A DNA stretch of 62,281 bases from Sedimentisphaerales bacterium (lineage in GTDB: Bacteria; Planctomycetota; Phycisphaerae; Sedimentisphaerales; Anaerobacaceae), in assembly GCA_016931715.1 (NCBI GenBank), contig JAFGEF010000059.1, forward strand, positions 1 to 62,281. The letters are read 5' to 3'. Below the pieces are notes generated by a model. It ran no database searches. It saw nothing but the letters and a program-made list of their open reading frames with translations, and was not told where the DNA came from. The position numbers and the translations under genes were made by a program. Shown in pieces: positions 1 to 9,161 of this stretch; position 1 is the first letter of the stretch; each line of letters starts with the position of its first letter.

Positions 1-151
1 AAAAAGAATGATATGTATTTTTTAGTCATTCCTGCCATAAATAGTTTCCTTTAATTTCTATATCCTACTTGTTTCGTAGGATATATGTTCAGTAAAAACT
101 ATTAAAAATCACAACTAAACATAACCATCTACAATATAAGCACTTATGTGC

Positions 152-1432
152 TTACAATAGTTCTCCTGTAAGCATTTCCAATCCTGCCAGTTTCTGCATA
201 TGCCTTGTAAATTCACGTTCATAAGAAAGCTTAAATTCAAGCAAAGTCCTTTGAGAATCTATAAGGTTTGAAAAATCTACAGTTCCAGCCTTATAAGCTG
301 CTTCCGAGGCTTCAAGCATTTCCTGTGCTCTTGGAATTAATGTATTTTCATAAAGAGACATTTTTCTGGATGAATCCTCGAACTGGTAAAAATATTTCTC
401 AAACTGAGCTAAAAGGTCATTTGAACTCTGCTGCTTTTTGGCAGATAAAACTCTGGCTTGCGCTCTTGCCTGAAGCTCTGCAGCTTTATAGCTTTCGGTC
501 CATATAGGTATATTAATTGTGAACATCGCAATAATCGGATCTTGGCCGCTGTCTTCTATGCCGGCCATTTTTGATTCATCAGTCTGTATCCAGTCCAAAC
601 CAATACTTAAATCAGGATAAAACCTCTTTTTAGCAAGCTCTACACCTGCTTTAGCAGAAGCTATTTCAAAATCCAGTTCACATAGTTTGGGATTCCTGGA
701 TATCATATTTTCTATTTGTACCTGCTTATCAAGTTTTACTGGAGTATTTTTTTCTATTTTAGGTATGGGCAAAAGTGAATCACTTTTTCGATTTAATAAA
801 GCGTCTAGTCCGGCAATTATCGGCTCCTGTAATTTCTCGATACTTTTTAATTTATCTTCTAAAATAGCAAGTTCAATTTGCGCCCTGATAATATCCGGAT
901 GACTGCCAACAGATGCAGCATATCTCGTTCTGGCAACTTCTTCAAGGTATTTGAGCAGTTCGACATTTTGTCTTGCTATATCGATTGCTCTACCAAGATA
1001 AGCATATTCATAAAACGAATTTTTTACGCTGTAAAAAAGCTCTAATTTAATAGCTTCATAATTCTGATAAGCAGCTTTAGCTTTTGCAGCAGCGATATCA
1101 GTTCTTGATTCGATAACACCAAACCATGGAAAAGTCTGCACAATACTGAATCGTTGCTTTTGAGGACCGGTTCTGGTTTCTATCTCGCGAATAAAATAAC
1201 TATAAGTAAACTTCGGATCAGGAATCGCCTTGAACTGCGGGACTTGTGCCAAAGAGACTTTCCACTGCTCAAAAGCAGTCTCAAGTCCTGCGTTTTGCAT
1301 AGCCGCAATCCTAAGATAATCCTCAACTTTTTCTGGACTATTTACATCGTTAGGTTGTTGAGAAAAAGAAGGGATACTAAATAAATTTATAACCTTCAAT
1401 ATTATTAAAAATAATAAGACTTTATTTTTCAT
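152..1432 (-). CDS. TolC-family outer membrane efflux protein
   Basis: A 426-residue protein with an N-terminal signal peptide (hydrophobic residues 4-24, likely cleavage after SFS-Q) and two repeated helical OEP segments rich in Ala, Glu and Leu, as in TolC/CusC-type outer-membrane channels. Typical features are the late 'AYKAGTVDFSNLIDSQRTLL' segment and a 'RYAASVGSHPDIIRAQIELA' segment in the first half. It should form the trimeric exit duct of an efflux or type I secretion pump. No adaptor or inner-membrane partner lies next to it; the neighbour 52 bp upstream is mnmA on the same strand. It lacks the lipobox found in the NodT-type homologue at 27804-29243. The family call is firm; the substrate is unknown. 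Confidence 0.88.
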   Translation of the reverse strand: MKNKVLLFLIILKVINLFSIPSFSQQPNDVNSPEKVEDYLRIAAMQNAGLETAFEQWKVSLAQVPQFKAIPDPKFTYSYFIREIETRTGPQKQRFSIVQTFPWFGVIESRTDIAAAKAKAAYQNYEAIKLELFYSVKNSFYEYAYLGRAIDIARQNVELLKYLEEVARTRYAASVGSHPDIIRAQIELAILEDKLKSIEKLQEPIIAGLDALLNRKSDSLLPIPKIEKNTPVKLDKQVQIENMISRNPKLCELDFEIASAKAGVELAKKRFYPDLSIGLDWIQTDESKMAGIEDSGQDPIIAMFTINIPIWTESYKAAELQARAQARVLSAKKQQSSNDLLAQFEKYFYQFEDSSRKMSLYENTLIPRAQEMLEASEAAYKAGTVDFSNLIDSQRTLLEFKLSYEREFTRHMQKLAGLEMLTGELL

Positions 1433-1484
1433 TGTTATTCCCCTATAAAAAGTCCTAAACTTTTATTGCATAATTAATTTCTTA

Positions 1485-2600
1485 TTATATTATTGTTCCA
1501 CCGGCAATAATATTGTCTTCACTGTTATATAAAACCATTTTTTGTCCCGGGCAGGGTGCAAATAAAGGCTCGACAAACTCGACCGTCATGGAAGTTTTAT
1601 CTGCAACAATTAATTTGCATGGCAGGGGATTGCCATACGACCTGATTTTGCCGAAAATCTGTTTTTCAGGAATATAATCAACAGGAATTAAAACATTAAT
1701 ATTATTTGCTTTAATGACACTTGAGCTTATATCCTCCCTTTCACCTAATGCAATAGTATTTGTCCGGGCATCAATTTTTGCTACATACAGCGGCTTGCCT
1801 CCCGCGTACCCGATTCCCTGTCTCTGGCCGAGGGTATAATTGGCAATCCCTTTATGAGTCCCTATTTTGTTGCCCTGCATATCCATAATATCACCAGGCC
1901 GATCAGTTTCAACACTTTCTAAAACATATCGATAATCTCCCTGACCTGCAAAGCACAATTCCATGCTTTCGCTTTTTTCTGCGACGGTTAAATTAACTTC
2001 AGAAGCGATATTGCGAACTTCTTCTTTCGTCAATTCTCCCAAAGGGAAAAGTATTCTTTCAAGTTTTTTTGATGGTATTCCATATAAGAAATAACTTTGG
2101 TCTTTTGTCCTGTCTTTTGCTCTCCCTAAATACACATTACTGCTTGTACGTGATATTCGTGCATAGTGACCTGTAGCGAGGTTCGCTATGCTGAAATTAT
2201 CTCTGACAAAATCCCATAACATGGAAAATTTAATCAGTGTGTTGCAGTCTGCGCATGGATTAGGAGTAGCGCCCTTCTTGTATGATTTTGCGAAATTATC
2301 TATAATAAGCTCTTTGAAAGGTTCGGTGACATCAATTATTATATGTGGTATCTTAAGCTCATCGCAGACTAAAGTTGCATCCGATCCGGAGCTTACGCTT
2401 TTTCCTAAATCACATGAAACAGGAATTACCATAGTTACTCCAAGTACATCCCATCCCTGCTCCTTAAGAATATAAGCAGTTACAGAACTGTCCACACCGC
2501 CGCTCATTAATACGGCAATCTGCTTTGCGGTTTGTTTTTTTGTGTCACCTGATTTTGCGGATGAGTCTATTAATCGAATTTTCCACTTATTTTTTGTCAT
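1485..2600 (-). CDS. mnmA: tRNA-specific 2-thiouridylase MnmA
   Basis: A 371-residue enzyme that activates U34 of Lys/Glu/Gln tRNAs with ATP and inserts sulfur to give 2-thiouridine. The PP-loop 'VLMSGGVDSSVTAYILKEQG' is near residue 30. The motif 'NPCADCN' carries the first catalytic Cys, 'GHYARI' and 'KDQSYFLYGI' follow, and the second Cys is in 'MELCFAGQGDYR'. The C-terminal beta-barrel has 'TLGQRQGIGYAGGKPLYV'. About 28 extra residues precede the PP-loop, so a slightly later start is possible. It lies 12 bp downstream of cysK on the same strand, so the two are probably co-transcribed. Its sulfur would come from a cysteine desulfurase such as the NifS encoded at 10976. Confidence 0.95.
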   Translation of the reverse strand: MTKNKWKIRLIDSSAKSGDTKKQTAKQIAVLMSGGVDSSVTAYILKEQGWDVLGVTMVIPVSCDLGKSVSSGSDATLVCDELKIPHIIIDVTEPFKELIIDNFAKSYKKGATPNPCADCNTLIKFSMLWDFVRDNFSIANLATGHYARISRTSSNVYLGRAKDRTKDQSYFLYGIPSKKLERILFPLGELTKEEVRNIASEVNLTVAEKSESMELCFAGQGDYRYVLESVETDRPGDIMDMQGNKIGTHKGIANYTLGQRQGIGYAGGKPLYVAKIDARTNTIALGEREDISSSVIKANNINVLIPVDYIPEKQIFGKIRSYGNPLPCKLIVADKTSMTVEFVEPLFAPCPGQKMVLYNSEDNIIAGGTII

Positions 2601-2612
2601 CTGTCATTAATT

Positions 2613-3533
2613 TTAATCAAACAATGCGGTGCTGATATAGCGTTCTGCCGTATCGGGAAGTATTACGACAATAAGTTTGTTTTCATTCTCTTGCCGTTCA
2701 GCTTCTTTAATTGCGGCGGCGGCAGCCGCTCCGGAAGAAATACCGGCAAGTATGCCTTCTTCTTTTGCAAGGCGTTTTGCCATATCGATTGCTTCAACAT
2801 TTGTTATTTGAACGATTTCATCAATTATCTGAATATTTAGTACATCGGGAATGAAACCTGCCCCGATTCCCTGAATCATATGAGGACCAGGTTTTCCTCC
2901 TGAAAGTACAGGAGAATCTTTCGGCTCTACCGCCACAATTTTTACTTCTGGTTTTCGCAACTTAAGAACTTCTCCGACGCCTGTGATTGTTCCTCCTGTA
3001 CCAACTCCTGCAACGAAAATATCTATATTGCCTTCGGTATCAGTCCATATTTCTTCTGCGGTCGTTTCTCTGTGTATCTGTGGATTTGCCTTATTCATAA
3101 ACTGCTGCGGCATGAAGGCATTTTCTGTCGTTTCAAGAAGCTCTTTTGCCTTATTTACTGCTCCTGTCATGCCGTTCTGGGCGGGAGTCAGTACAAGTTC
3201 TGCTCCGAGAAATTTAAGCATTTTTCTGCGTTCTATCGACATAGATTCTGGCATTGTAAGTATGAGTTTATAACCTTTTGCCGCGGCTACCCATGCAAGC
3301 GCAATACCTGTATTACCGCTTGTTGGCTCTATAATCGTGGTTCCATGTTTAATTTTACCTTCACGTTCTGCAGTTAATATCATATTTACACCTATTCGGT
3401 CTTTGATATTACTGGCAGGATTGAAAAATTCCAGTTTTCCTGCTATTTTGGCTTTGCTGCCTTTTGCGATTTTATTAAACCATACAAGCGGCGTTTTACC
3501 TATTAATTCCGTCATATCTTTGGCGATATTCAT
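2613..3533 (-). CDS. cysK: Cysteine synthase (O-acetylserine sulfhydrylase)
   Basis: A PLP enzyme of about 306 residues making cysteine from O-acetylserine and sulfide. The PLP lysine is in '[11 protein letters not shown]', the substrate loop is '[13 protein letters not shown]', and the phosphate-binding loop is '[12 protein letters not shown]'. The C-terminal '[12 protein letters not shown]' is typical of CysK. An upstream ATG at 3548 is in frame, but it overlaps a GGAGG sequence placed 8 bp before the ATG at 3533, so 3533 is preferred. It is divergent from the Rrf2 regulator at 3692 and followed by mnmA. The partner serine acetyltransferase is encoded at 4136. CysK and CysM cannot be fully separated by eye. 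Confidence 0.93.
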   Translation of the reverse strand: MNIAKDMTELIGKTPLVWFNKIAKGSKAKIAGKLEFFNPASNIKDRIGVNMILTAEREGKIKHGTTIIEPTSGNTGIALAWVAAAKGYKLILTMPESMSIERRKMLKFLGAELVLTPAQNGMTGAVNKAKELLETTENAFMPQQFMNKANPQIHRETTAEEIWTDTEGNIDIFVAGVGTGGTITGVGEVLKLRKPEVKIVAVEPKDSPVLSGGKPGPHMIQGIGAGFIPDVLNIQIIDEIVQITNVEAIDMAKRLAKEEGILAGISSGAAAAAAIKEAERQENENKLIVVILPDTAERYISTALFD

Positions 3534-3627
3534 TTCTTTTACCTCCATACATTTCTATCGAATATACTTAACTTACGTAAATCAGCATGTAAATATAAAT
3601 TTTTTAAGAGTTATTTTAATTTTTTAC

Positions 3628-3655
3628 TTAACATTTTATATTTTGTTCGTATAAT
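3628..3655 (+). promoter_or_regulatory. Predicted sigma70 promoter of the Rrf2/cysE cluster
   Basis: TTAACA (3628-3633) and a perfect TATAAT (3650-3655) are separated by 16 bp, 37 bp before the ATG of the Rrf2 gene. The cysK gene starts on the other strand at 3533, so this 158-bp intergenic region must serve both directions. A regulator site here would let the Rrf2 protein control both arms. Confidence 0.6.
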
Positions 3656-3691
3656 ATACTACTATTACGATAGGATTACAAGGATAAAAAT

Positions 3692-4126
3692 ATGAAATTA
3701 TCGACAAGAACAAGATATGGAATACGTGCTGTTGTAGAATTGGCAGAAAATTTTGGTCGGGAACCTGTTCAATTGAAAGTTATATCGAAAGATCAGGGAA
3801 TCTCAATCAAATATCTCGAACAAATCATATCCCTGCTCAAATCAGCGGGGATTGTAACCAGTGAAAGAGGTGCAAAAGGGGGCTACTTGCTTGCAAAACC
3901 TCCAAATGAGATTAAATTGAGTGAGTGTTTTAATTGCCTTGAAGGTCCTGTAGTTACAGTCGAATGTGTTGAAAACGACAAATACTGCCCTAAAATTAAA
4001 AACTGCGTGGCACGGGAAGTATGGACGGAAATTGAAAAAGCTATTTTCATGGTACTGGAGTCGATTACATTACAGGATATGGTTGATAAATCAAAAAAGA
4101 ACAAGCCGCTATTATATCAGATATAG
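3692..4126 (+). CDS. Rrf2-family transcriptional regulator, IscR-like (Fe-S type)
   Basis: A 144-residue winged-helix regulator. Residues 1-60 hold the Rrf2 DNA-binding domain ('MKLSTRTRYGIRAVVELA', 'ISIKYLEQIISLLKSAGIV', 'RGAKGGYLLAKP'). Residues 88-105 hold three cysteines spaced C-x6-C-x5-C, close to the C-x5-C-x5-C cluster ligands of IscR and absent from CymR-type regulators. This suggests it senses Fe-S cluster status. It is divergent from cysK-mnmA and 9 bp before cysE, at the head of a cluster of cysteine, methionine and Fe-S genes, so it is the likely regulator of both arms. The cofactor is inferred from cysteine spacing only. Confidence 0.88.
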   Translation: MKLSTRTRYGIRAVVELAENFGREPVQLKVISKDQGISIKYLEQIISLLKSAGIVTSERGAKGGYLLAKPPNEIKLSECFNCLEGPVVTVECVENDKYCPKIKNCVAREVWTEIEKAIFMVLESITLQDMVDKSKKNKPLLYQI

Positions 4127-4135
4127 GATTTGAAA

Positions 4136-5062
4136 ATGGAAAATGATAAATTGACTAACAATGAAATCAAAAAAATCGTGGAAAACATTGTACAGACATA
4201 CAAGGATGATTCGGGAATTAACTTTATTGATGCCAAGAATCTGCCCGAAAGGGAAAAAATACTCGAAATTCTTAGTCATTTAACTGAATTGCTCTTTCCG
4301 GGATATACAGGCAGAAGAATTGTCTCGGTAACAAATATCAGTTTTATCGTAGGTGATATACTTTGTAATGTATTCGATGAACTTTGCGAACAGGCTGAAC
4401 GCGCATTTAGATACGGCTGCAGAATAAAAAATTGTGATGATTGTAACTGTCGAACTATGGCGGAAAATGTAACTCAACATTTATTAAATCGTCTGCCTGA
4501 AATTCGTGAGCTTCTCAAAGGTGATGTCGGTGCAGCTTACGATGGAGATCCGGCGGCACAATCCTATGAAGAAGTCGTTTTGAGCTATCCATGTATTACT
4601 GCAATTGCGACATATAGAATTGCGCACGAGCTGTATCTTAAAGAAGTGCCTTTGATTCCGCGTATAATGAGCGAATGCGCCCATTCGAAAACGGGTATAG
4701 ATATTCATCCCGGAGCAAGAATAGGTAAAAATTTCTTCATCGACCATGGTACCGGCGTTGTTATTGGTGAGACTTCGATTATTGGTGATAATGTTAAAAT
4801 ATATCAGGGCACAACACTTGGAGCGATGAGTTTTCCCAAGGATGAAAGAGGCAATATAATCAAAGGCGGCAAGAGACATCCCACAATAGAAGACAATGTA
4901 ACCATTTACGCAGAGGCTACGATTTTGGGAGATGTTATTATTGGTAAAAATTCGGTGATTGGAGGTAATGTCTGGATAAAAGAGTCAGTGCCGCCGAACG
5001 TGACAGTGCTTACTCGGAACGCAGAATTGATTTTCAAAAAGAACGCAGATAAAACTGCTTAA
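4136..5062 (+). CDS. cysE: Serine O-acetyltransferase (CysE/EpsC type)
   Basis: A 308-residue acetyl-CoA-dependent enzyme making O-acetylserine for CysK. An N-terminal helical domain (about residues 1-175) is followed by a left-handed beta-helix of hexapeptide repeats ('[20 protein letters not shown]', '[18 protein letters not shown]', '[20 protein letters not shown]'). Catalytic histidines are in 'FIDHGTG' and 'KRHPTIED'. The length and motif set match the long EpsC-like form. A TTG at 4130 is in frame, but the ATG at 4136 is the more likely start. It begins just after the Rrf2 gene, and its stop overlaps the nadA start (TAATG), so the three are translationally linked. Confidence 0.93.
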   Translation: MENDKLTNNEIKKIVENIVQTYKDDSGINFIDAKNLPEREKILEILSHLTELLFPGYTGRRIVSVTNISFIVGDILCNVFDELCEQAERAFRYGCRIKNCDDCNCRTMAENVTQHLLNRLPEIRELLKGDVGAAYDGDPAAQSYEEVVLSYPCITAIATYRIAHELYLKEVPLIPRIMSECAHSKTGIDIHPGARIGKNFFIDHGTGVVIGETSIIGDNVKIYQGTTLGAMSFPKDERGNIIKGGKRHPTIEDNVTIYAEATILGDVIIGKNSVIGGNVWIKESVPPNVTVLTRNAELIFKKNADKTA

Positions 5063-6018
5063 TGCAACAGGGGAAATGCTTGGATAATTTGCTTGAAAAA
5101 ATTGATAAACTCAAAAAAAAATACAACGCTGTTATTTTGGCTCACAATTATCAGCCCGGCGAAATACAGGATATTGCCGATTTTACGGGCGATTCACTTG
5201 GTTTGAGTATTACAGCATCTAAAACAGATGCAGATGTAATTGTGTTTTGCGGCGTTTTGTTCATGGCGGAAACCGCCGCGATTCTTTCGCCTGACAAAAT
5301 TGTGCTTTTACCAGAGAAAAACGCAGGCTGCCCGATGGCAGATATGATAACAGGTGAGGAATTAAAGCAACTGAAACAAAAACATCCCGATGCGATTGTC
5401 GTATGCTATGTGAACAGCTCGGCAGAAGTAAAAGCTGAAAGTGATTATTGCTGTACCAGCGCAAATGCAGTCGAAGTTGTAAATTCACTTCCTGCTGATA
5501 AGAAAATAATATTTGTGCCGGACAAGAATCTCGGCGGATATGTTAAACAGATGACATCTCGTGACATTATTCTTTGGCCGGGATATTGTCCTTCGCATGT
5601 TATGATAACAGAAAAGGATATTAAAGCGGCCAGGAAACAGCTCCCTGGTGCGATAGTTATGTCACATCCGGAATGTAATGAGCCTGTAAAGGCTCTTTCT
5701 GACAAGATATTAAGCACAGGCCAGATGCTTAAATTCGCAAAGCAAAGCAGGATCAGGAAATTCATAGTTGCGACGGAAACAGGGATTATTCATACTCTCA
5801 AAAAAGAAAATCCTGATGCCGAATTTATCGCGGCCGCTCCGAAAGCTGTCTGTCCCAATATGAAAAAAATACCTCTCGAAAAAATTCTCTGGGCGCTGGA
5901 AGATTTGGAAAGTTCGCCGGATAAAAAGACAAAGTATCGTGTTACAGTGCCGGAAGATATAAGAAAAAGAGCAAAAAAAGCACTTGATAGAATGGTTGAA
6001 ATTCTACCTAAGAACTAA
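5062..6018 (+). CDS. nadA: Quinolinate synthase A
   Basis: A 318-residue [4Fe-4S] enzyme that condenses iminoaspartate with dihydroxyacetone phosphate to quinolinate in NAD synthesis. The N-terminal 'AVILAHNYQPGEIQDIADF' is diagnostic. The three cluster cysteines are expected in 'VFCGVLFMAET', 'CCTSANAVEV' and 'CPNMKKI'. The start overlaps the cysE stop by one base, and metXW starts 2 bp after its stop, so it sits inside the sulfur operon. No nadB, aspartate dehydrogenase or nadC is present in the window. The logical link to its neighbours is the Fe-S cluster it needs. Confidence 0.95.
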   Translation: MQQGKCLDNLLEKIDKLKKKYNAVILAHNYQPGEIQDIADFTGDSLGLSITASKTDADVIVFCGVLFMAETAAILSPDKIVLLPEKNAGCPMADMITGEELKQLKQKHPDAIVVCYVNSSAEVKAESDYCCTSANAVEVVNSLPADKKIIFVPDKNLGGYVKQMTSRDIILWPGYCPSHVMITEKDIKAARKQLPGAIVMSHPECNEPVKALSDKILSTGQMLKFAKQSRIRKFIVATETGIIHTLKKENPDAEFIAAAPKAVCPNMKKIPLEKILWALEDLESSPDKKTKYRVTVPEDIRKRAKKALDRMVEILPKN

Positions 6019-6020
6019 CA

Positions 6021-7823
6021 ATGGATATTAATGAAAACAACTCGATAGGAATCATCCAGACACAGTCAATACGTGTCGTAGAGCAGGACAATCCGCTAAA
6101 ACTGGAATGCGGTAAAACTCTTGCACCAATTGATGTTGCTTATGAAACATACGGCAGTTTAAATAATTCAGGGAATAATGCAGTATTAATATGTCATGCA
6201 CTCAGCGGCAATGCACATGTCGCCGGACGAAACAACGCTAATGACAAAAAGCCGGGCTGGTGGGACAACATGGTCGGACCCGGCAAAAAAATCGATACAA
6301 ATAAGTACTTTGTTATCTGCTCTAACATTTTAGGCGGATGCAGTGGGACAACAGGACCATGTTCTATAAATCCGGCAACAGGAAAACCATATGGTCTGGA
6401 TTTTCCCATTATAACAATAGCTGATATGGTCAGGGTACAGAAACTCTTTCTGGACAAACTCGGCATAAAGCAGCTTCTTGCTGTTATTGGCGGTTCAATT
6501 GGCGGAATGCAGGTATTACAGTGGGCAATTTCATATCCTGATTTTATGAAAGCTGCTGTACCCATCGCTACGACTTCACATCTCGGAGCACAATCTATCG
6601 CTTTCGATGCTGTTGGCAGAAATGCTATACTCGCGGATCCTAACTTCGCAGAAGGACAGTATGACGATGAAAAAAGTCCTGATCACGGCCTGGCTATCGC
6701 AAGAATGATAGGACATATTACTTACCTTTCCGAAAAAGGAATGCGCAATAAATTTGGAAGACAATTACGAAATGGAAACAGTTACAATTATGATTTCAAC
6801 TCCGAGTTCGCGGTCGAAACGTATCTTGACCACCAGGGACAGAGCTTCGTCGAAAGATTCGATGCAAATAGTTATCTCTATATAACCAAAGCTTCAGATT
6901 ACTTCGATTTGAAAAATGGTCACAGTTCACTCAACGAAGCTTTCGCAAATACCCAATGCAGATTTCTCGTGGTAAGTTTTACAAGTGACTGGCTTTTTAC
7001 GCCGGAACAATCCAAAATTATTGTGAACGCATTGGTTGCCAACAGAAAAAATGTAAGCTTTTGCGATATAAATTCACCTTACGGCCATGATGCTTTTTTG
7101 CTGGAATCTGAAACTCTCGGCTCTTTTATTTCCGCTTTTCTAAATGCGGCATTTAAACCTGAAAAGGAACTTAAAGAAGCTGCTCCGCTCGAACAGGATG
7201 ATAAAGGAATTCCAGTTATTGCACATGCTCATCGTGTTCGTATCGATTATGAAGTTATAGAATCGCTCATTGAGCCGAATAGTTCTGTTCTGGATATAGG
7301 CTGCGGCGATGGGACGCTTCTGGAAAATCTGATTGCAGATAAAAATATACAGGGAGAAGGCATAGAACTGGATGAAAAACTTGTTCTAAACTGTGTAATT
7401 CGCGGCTTGCCGATTATTCAGCATAACATCGAAGATGGCCTGGAAAATTATGCCGATAAAAGTTATGACTATATAATACTCTCGCAGACTCTTCAGACAA
7501 TTAAAAATACGGAAAAAGTGCTGAAAGAATTGATGAGAGTTGGCAGGAAAGTAATTGTCAGTTTTCCAAACTTCGCTCACTGGCGATGCAGGATGCAGCT
7601 TCTGCTGAATGGTAAAGCGCCTGTGACAAAACAATTGCCATACTGCTGGTACAATTCTTCTAATATACATTGTTTATCTTTGAAAGATTTTGATGAGTAC
7701 TGCAGCAAGCTTGATATCAGAGTTGAGAAAAAAATCCCGTTAACCAAAACAAGCGTTAGTCCCGTAAAACTCGCTCCAAATCTGCTTGCTGAGCAGGTTG
7801 TTTATGTAACAAGTAAGGATTAA
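6021..7823 (+). CDS. metX: Homoserine O-acetyltransferase MetX fused to MetW
   Basis: A 600-residue two-domain protein. Residues about 10-380 are an alpha/beta-hydrolase MetX: 'ALSGNAH', the nucleophile elbow 'GGSIGGMQVLQW', the catalytic Asp in 'FTSDWLFTPEQ' and the catalytic His in 'YGHDAFLLE'. After a linker, residues about 404-598 are MetW, a Rossmann methyltransferase-like domain with 'VLDIGCGDGTLLENL' and 'SFPNFAHWRCRMQLL'. In many bacteria metX and metW are separate adjacent genes, and MetW supports MetX activity. Here they share one reading frame with no stop. It is followed 3 bp later by metY, giving a complete homoserine-to-homocysteine route by direct sulfhydrylation. Confidence 0.93.
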   Translation: MDINENNSIGIIQTQSIRVVEQDNPLKLECGKTLAPIDVAYETYGSLNNSGNNAVLICHALSGNAHVAGRNNANDKKPGWWDNMVGPGKKIDTNKYFVICSNILGGCSGTTGPCSINPATGKPYGLDFPIITIADMVRVQKLFLDKLGIKQLLAVIGGSIGGMQVLQWAISYPDFMKAAVPIATTSHLGAQSIAFDAVGRNAILADPNFAEGQYDDEKSPDHGLAIARMIGHITYLSEKGMRNKFGRQLRNGNSYNYDFNSEFAVETYLDHQGQSFVERFDANSYLYITKASDYFDLKNGHSSLNEAFANTQCRFLVVSFTSDWLFTPEQSKIIVNALVANRKNVSFCDINSPYGHDAFLLESETLGSFISAFLNAAFKPEKELKEAAPLEQDDKGIPVIAHAHRVRIDYEVIESLIEPNSSVLDIGCGDGTLLENLIADKNIQGEGIELDEKLVLNCVIRGLPIIQHNIEDGLENYADKSYDYIILSQTLQTIKNTEKVLKELMRVGRKVIVSFPNFAHWRCRMQLLLNGKAPVTKQLPYCWYNSSNIHCLSLKDFDEYCSKLDIRVEKKIPLTKTSVSPVKLAPNLLAEQVVYVTSKD

Positions 7824-7826
7824 ATT

Positions 7827-9116
7827 ATGAAAGAAAATATTAAATATCATATTGATACTCTTGCGGTTCATGCAGGACAAACAGTCGATTCGGATACGTT
7901 AAGCAGGGCGGTACCCATTTACCAGACAGCAAGTTATATGTTCAAAGACTCCGACCATGCAGCGAATCTTTTCGCGTTGAAGGAATTCGGCAATATTTAT
8001 ACTCGATTGATGAATCCGACAACCGACATACTCGAAAAAAGATTAGCCGCACTTGAAGGAGGCATCGGTGGTTTGGCGTTAAGTTCCGGCCAATCCGCAA
8101 TTTACGTGAGCATATTAAATATATGCGGCTCAGGCGGACATATTATTGCCTCGAACTCACTTTACGGCGGAACAGTTACGCTGTTCAGTCATACATTTGC
8201 CAAACTCGGTATCGAAGTGACATTTGTCGATCCGAGAGAGCCAAATAATTTCGAGAAGGCGGTAAAGAACAATACCCGTCTGATGTATGTTGAAAGCATA
8301 GCTAATCCCAAAAATGATGTTCTGCAATACGATAAAATCGCTGATATTGCCCACAAGCATGGAATGCCTTTGATTTGCGATAATACTGTTACGACACCAA
8401 TATTATTCAGACCGATTGAATATGGAATTGATATTGTTGTCCATAGCTGCACGAAGTTTATCGGCGGTCACGGCACAAGTATAGGCGGAGCGATTGTTGA
8501 TTCCGGCAGGTTCGACTGGAACAACGGCAGATACCCGGAATTGACTGAGCCTGATCCGAGCTATCATGGCTTGAAATACACAGAATCTTTTGGCAATATG
8601 GCTTATATTATTAAAGCAAGAACGCAGCTTCTGCGCGATATGGGTTCCTGCATGTCGCCGTTCAACGCTTTTTTGTTCTTACAGGGATTGGAAACCCTGC
8701 ATTTGCGTATGCCCAGACACAGTGAAAATGCTCTTGCTTTGGCTAAGTGGCTCGAAAAACAGCCCGAAGTTGGCTGGGTAAATTATCCGGGTCTCGAATC
8801 GCATCCTGATTATAAACTCGCAAAAAAATTCCTCCCGAACGGACAGGGAGCAATCCTCGGTTTTGGTATCAAAGGTGGTAAAAAGGCAGGGATTAAATTC
8901 ATAAATAGCGTAAAATTAGCCAGCCACCTGGCAAATATCGGAGACAGCAAGACTTTAGTGATACACCCGGCCAGCACAACGCATCAGCAATTAAGTGAAA
9001 AAGAACAGCTTGCGGCAGGAGTTACTGAAGATTATATACGAACATCTGTGGGAACTGAGCATATAGATGATATAATAACCGATTTCAGACAGGCATTAAA
9101 TGAAATCTCTTCATAA
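7827..9116 (+). CDS. metY: O-acetylhomoserine sulfhydrylase
   Basis: A 429-residue Cys/Met-metabolism PLP enzyme. The N-terminal '[13 protein letters not shown]' and '[13 protein letters not shown]' match the O-acetylhomoserine aminocarboxypropyltransferase branch. The PLP lysine is in '[18 protein letters not shown]', and the C-terminal '[20 protein letters not shown]' is a family signature. It uses the acetylhomoserine made by the adjacent MetX-MetW fusion and sulfide to give homocysteine. The length is normal for MetY and longer than MetB/MetC. It lies 3 bp after metXW in the same operon. Confidence 0.94.
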   Translation: MKENIKYHIDTLAVHAGQTVDSDTLSRAVPIYQTASYMFKDSDHAANLFALKEFGNIYTRLMNPTTDILEKRLAALEGGIGGLALSSGQSAIYVSILNICGSGGHIIASNSLYGGTVTLFSHTFAKLGIEVTFVDPREPNNFEKAVKNNTRLMYVESIANPKNDVLQYDKIADIAHKHGMPLICDNTVTTPILFRPIEYGIDIVVHSCTKFIGGHGTSIGGAIVDSGRFDWNNGRYPELTEPDPSYHGLKYTESFGNMAYIIKARTQLLRDMGSCMSPFNAFLFLQGLETLHLRMPRHSENALALAKWLEKQPEVGWVNYPGLESHPDYKLAKKFLPNGQGAILGFGIKGGKKAGIKFINSVKLASHLANIGDSKTLVIHPASTTHQQLSEKEQLAAGVTEDYIRTSVGTEHIDDIITDFRQALNEISS

Positions 9117-9161
9117 GAAAGAGTTTATCGTTTTTTAGAAAAATATAGGAAGGACAACAAA

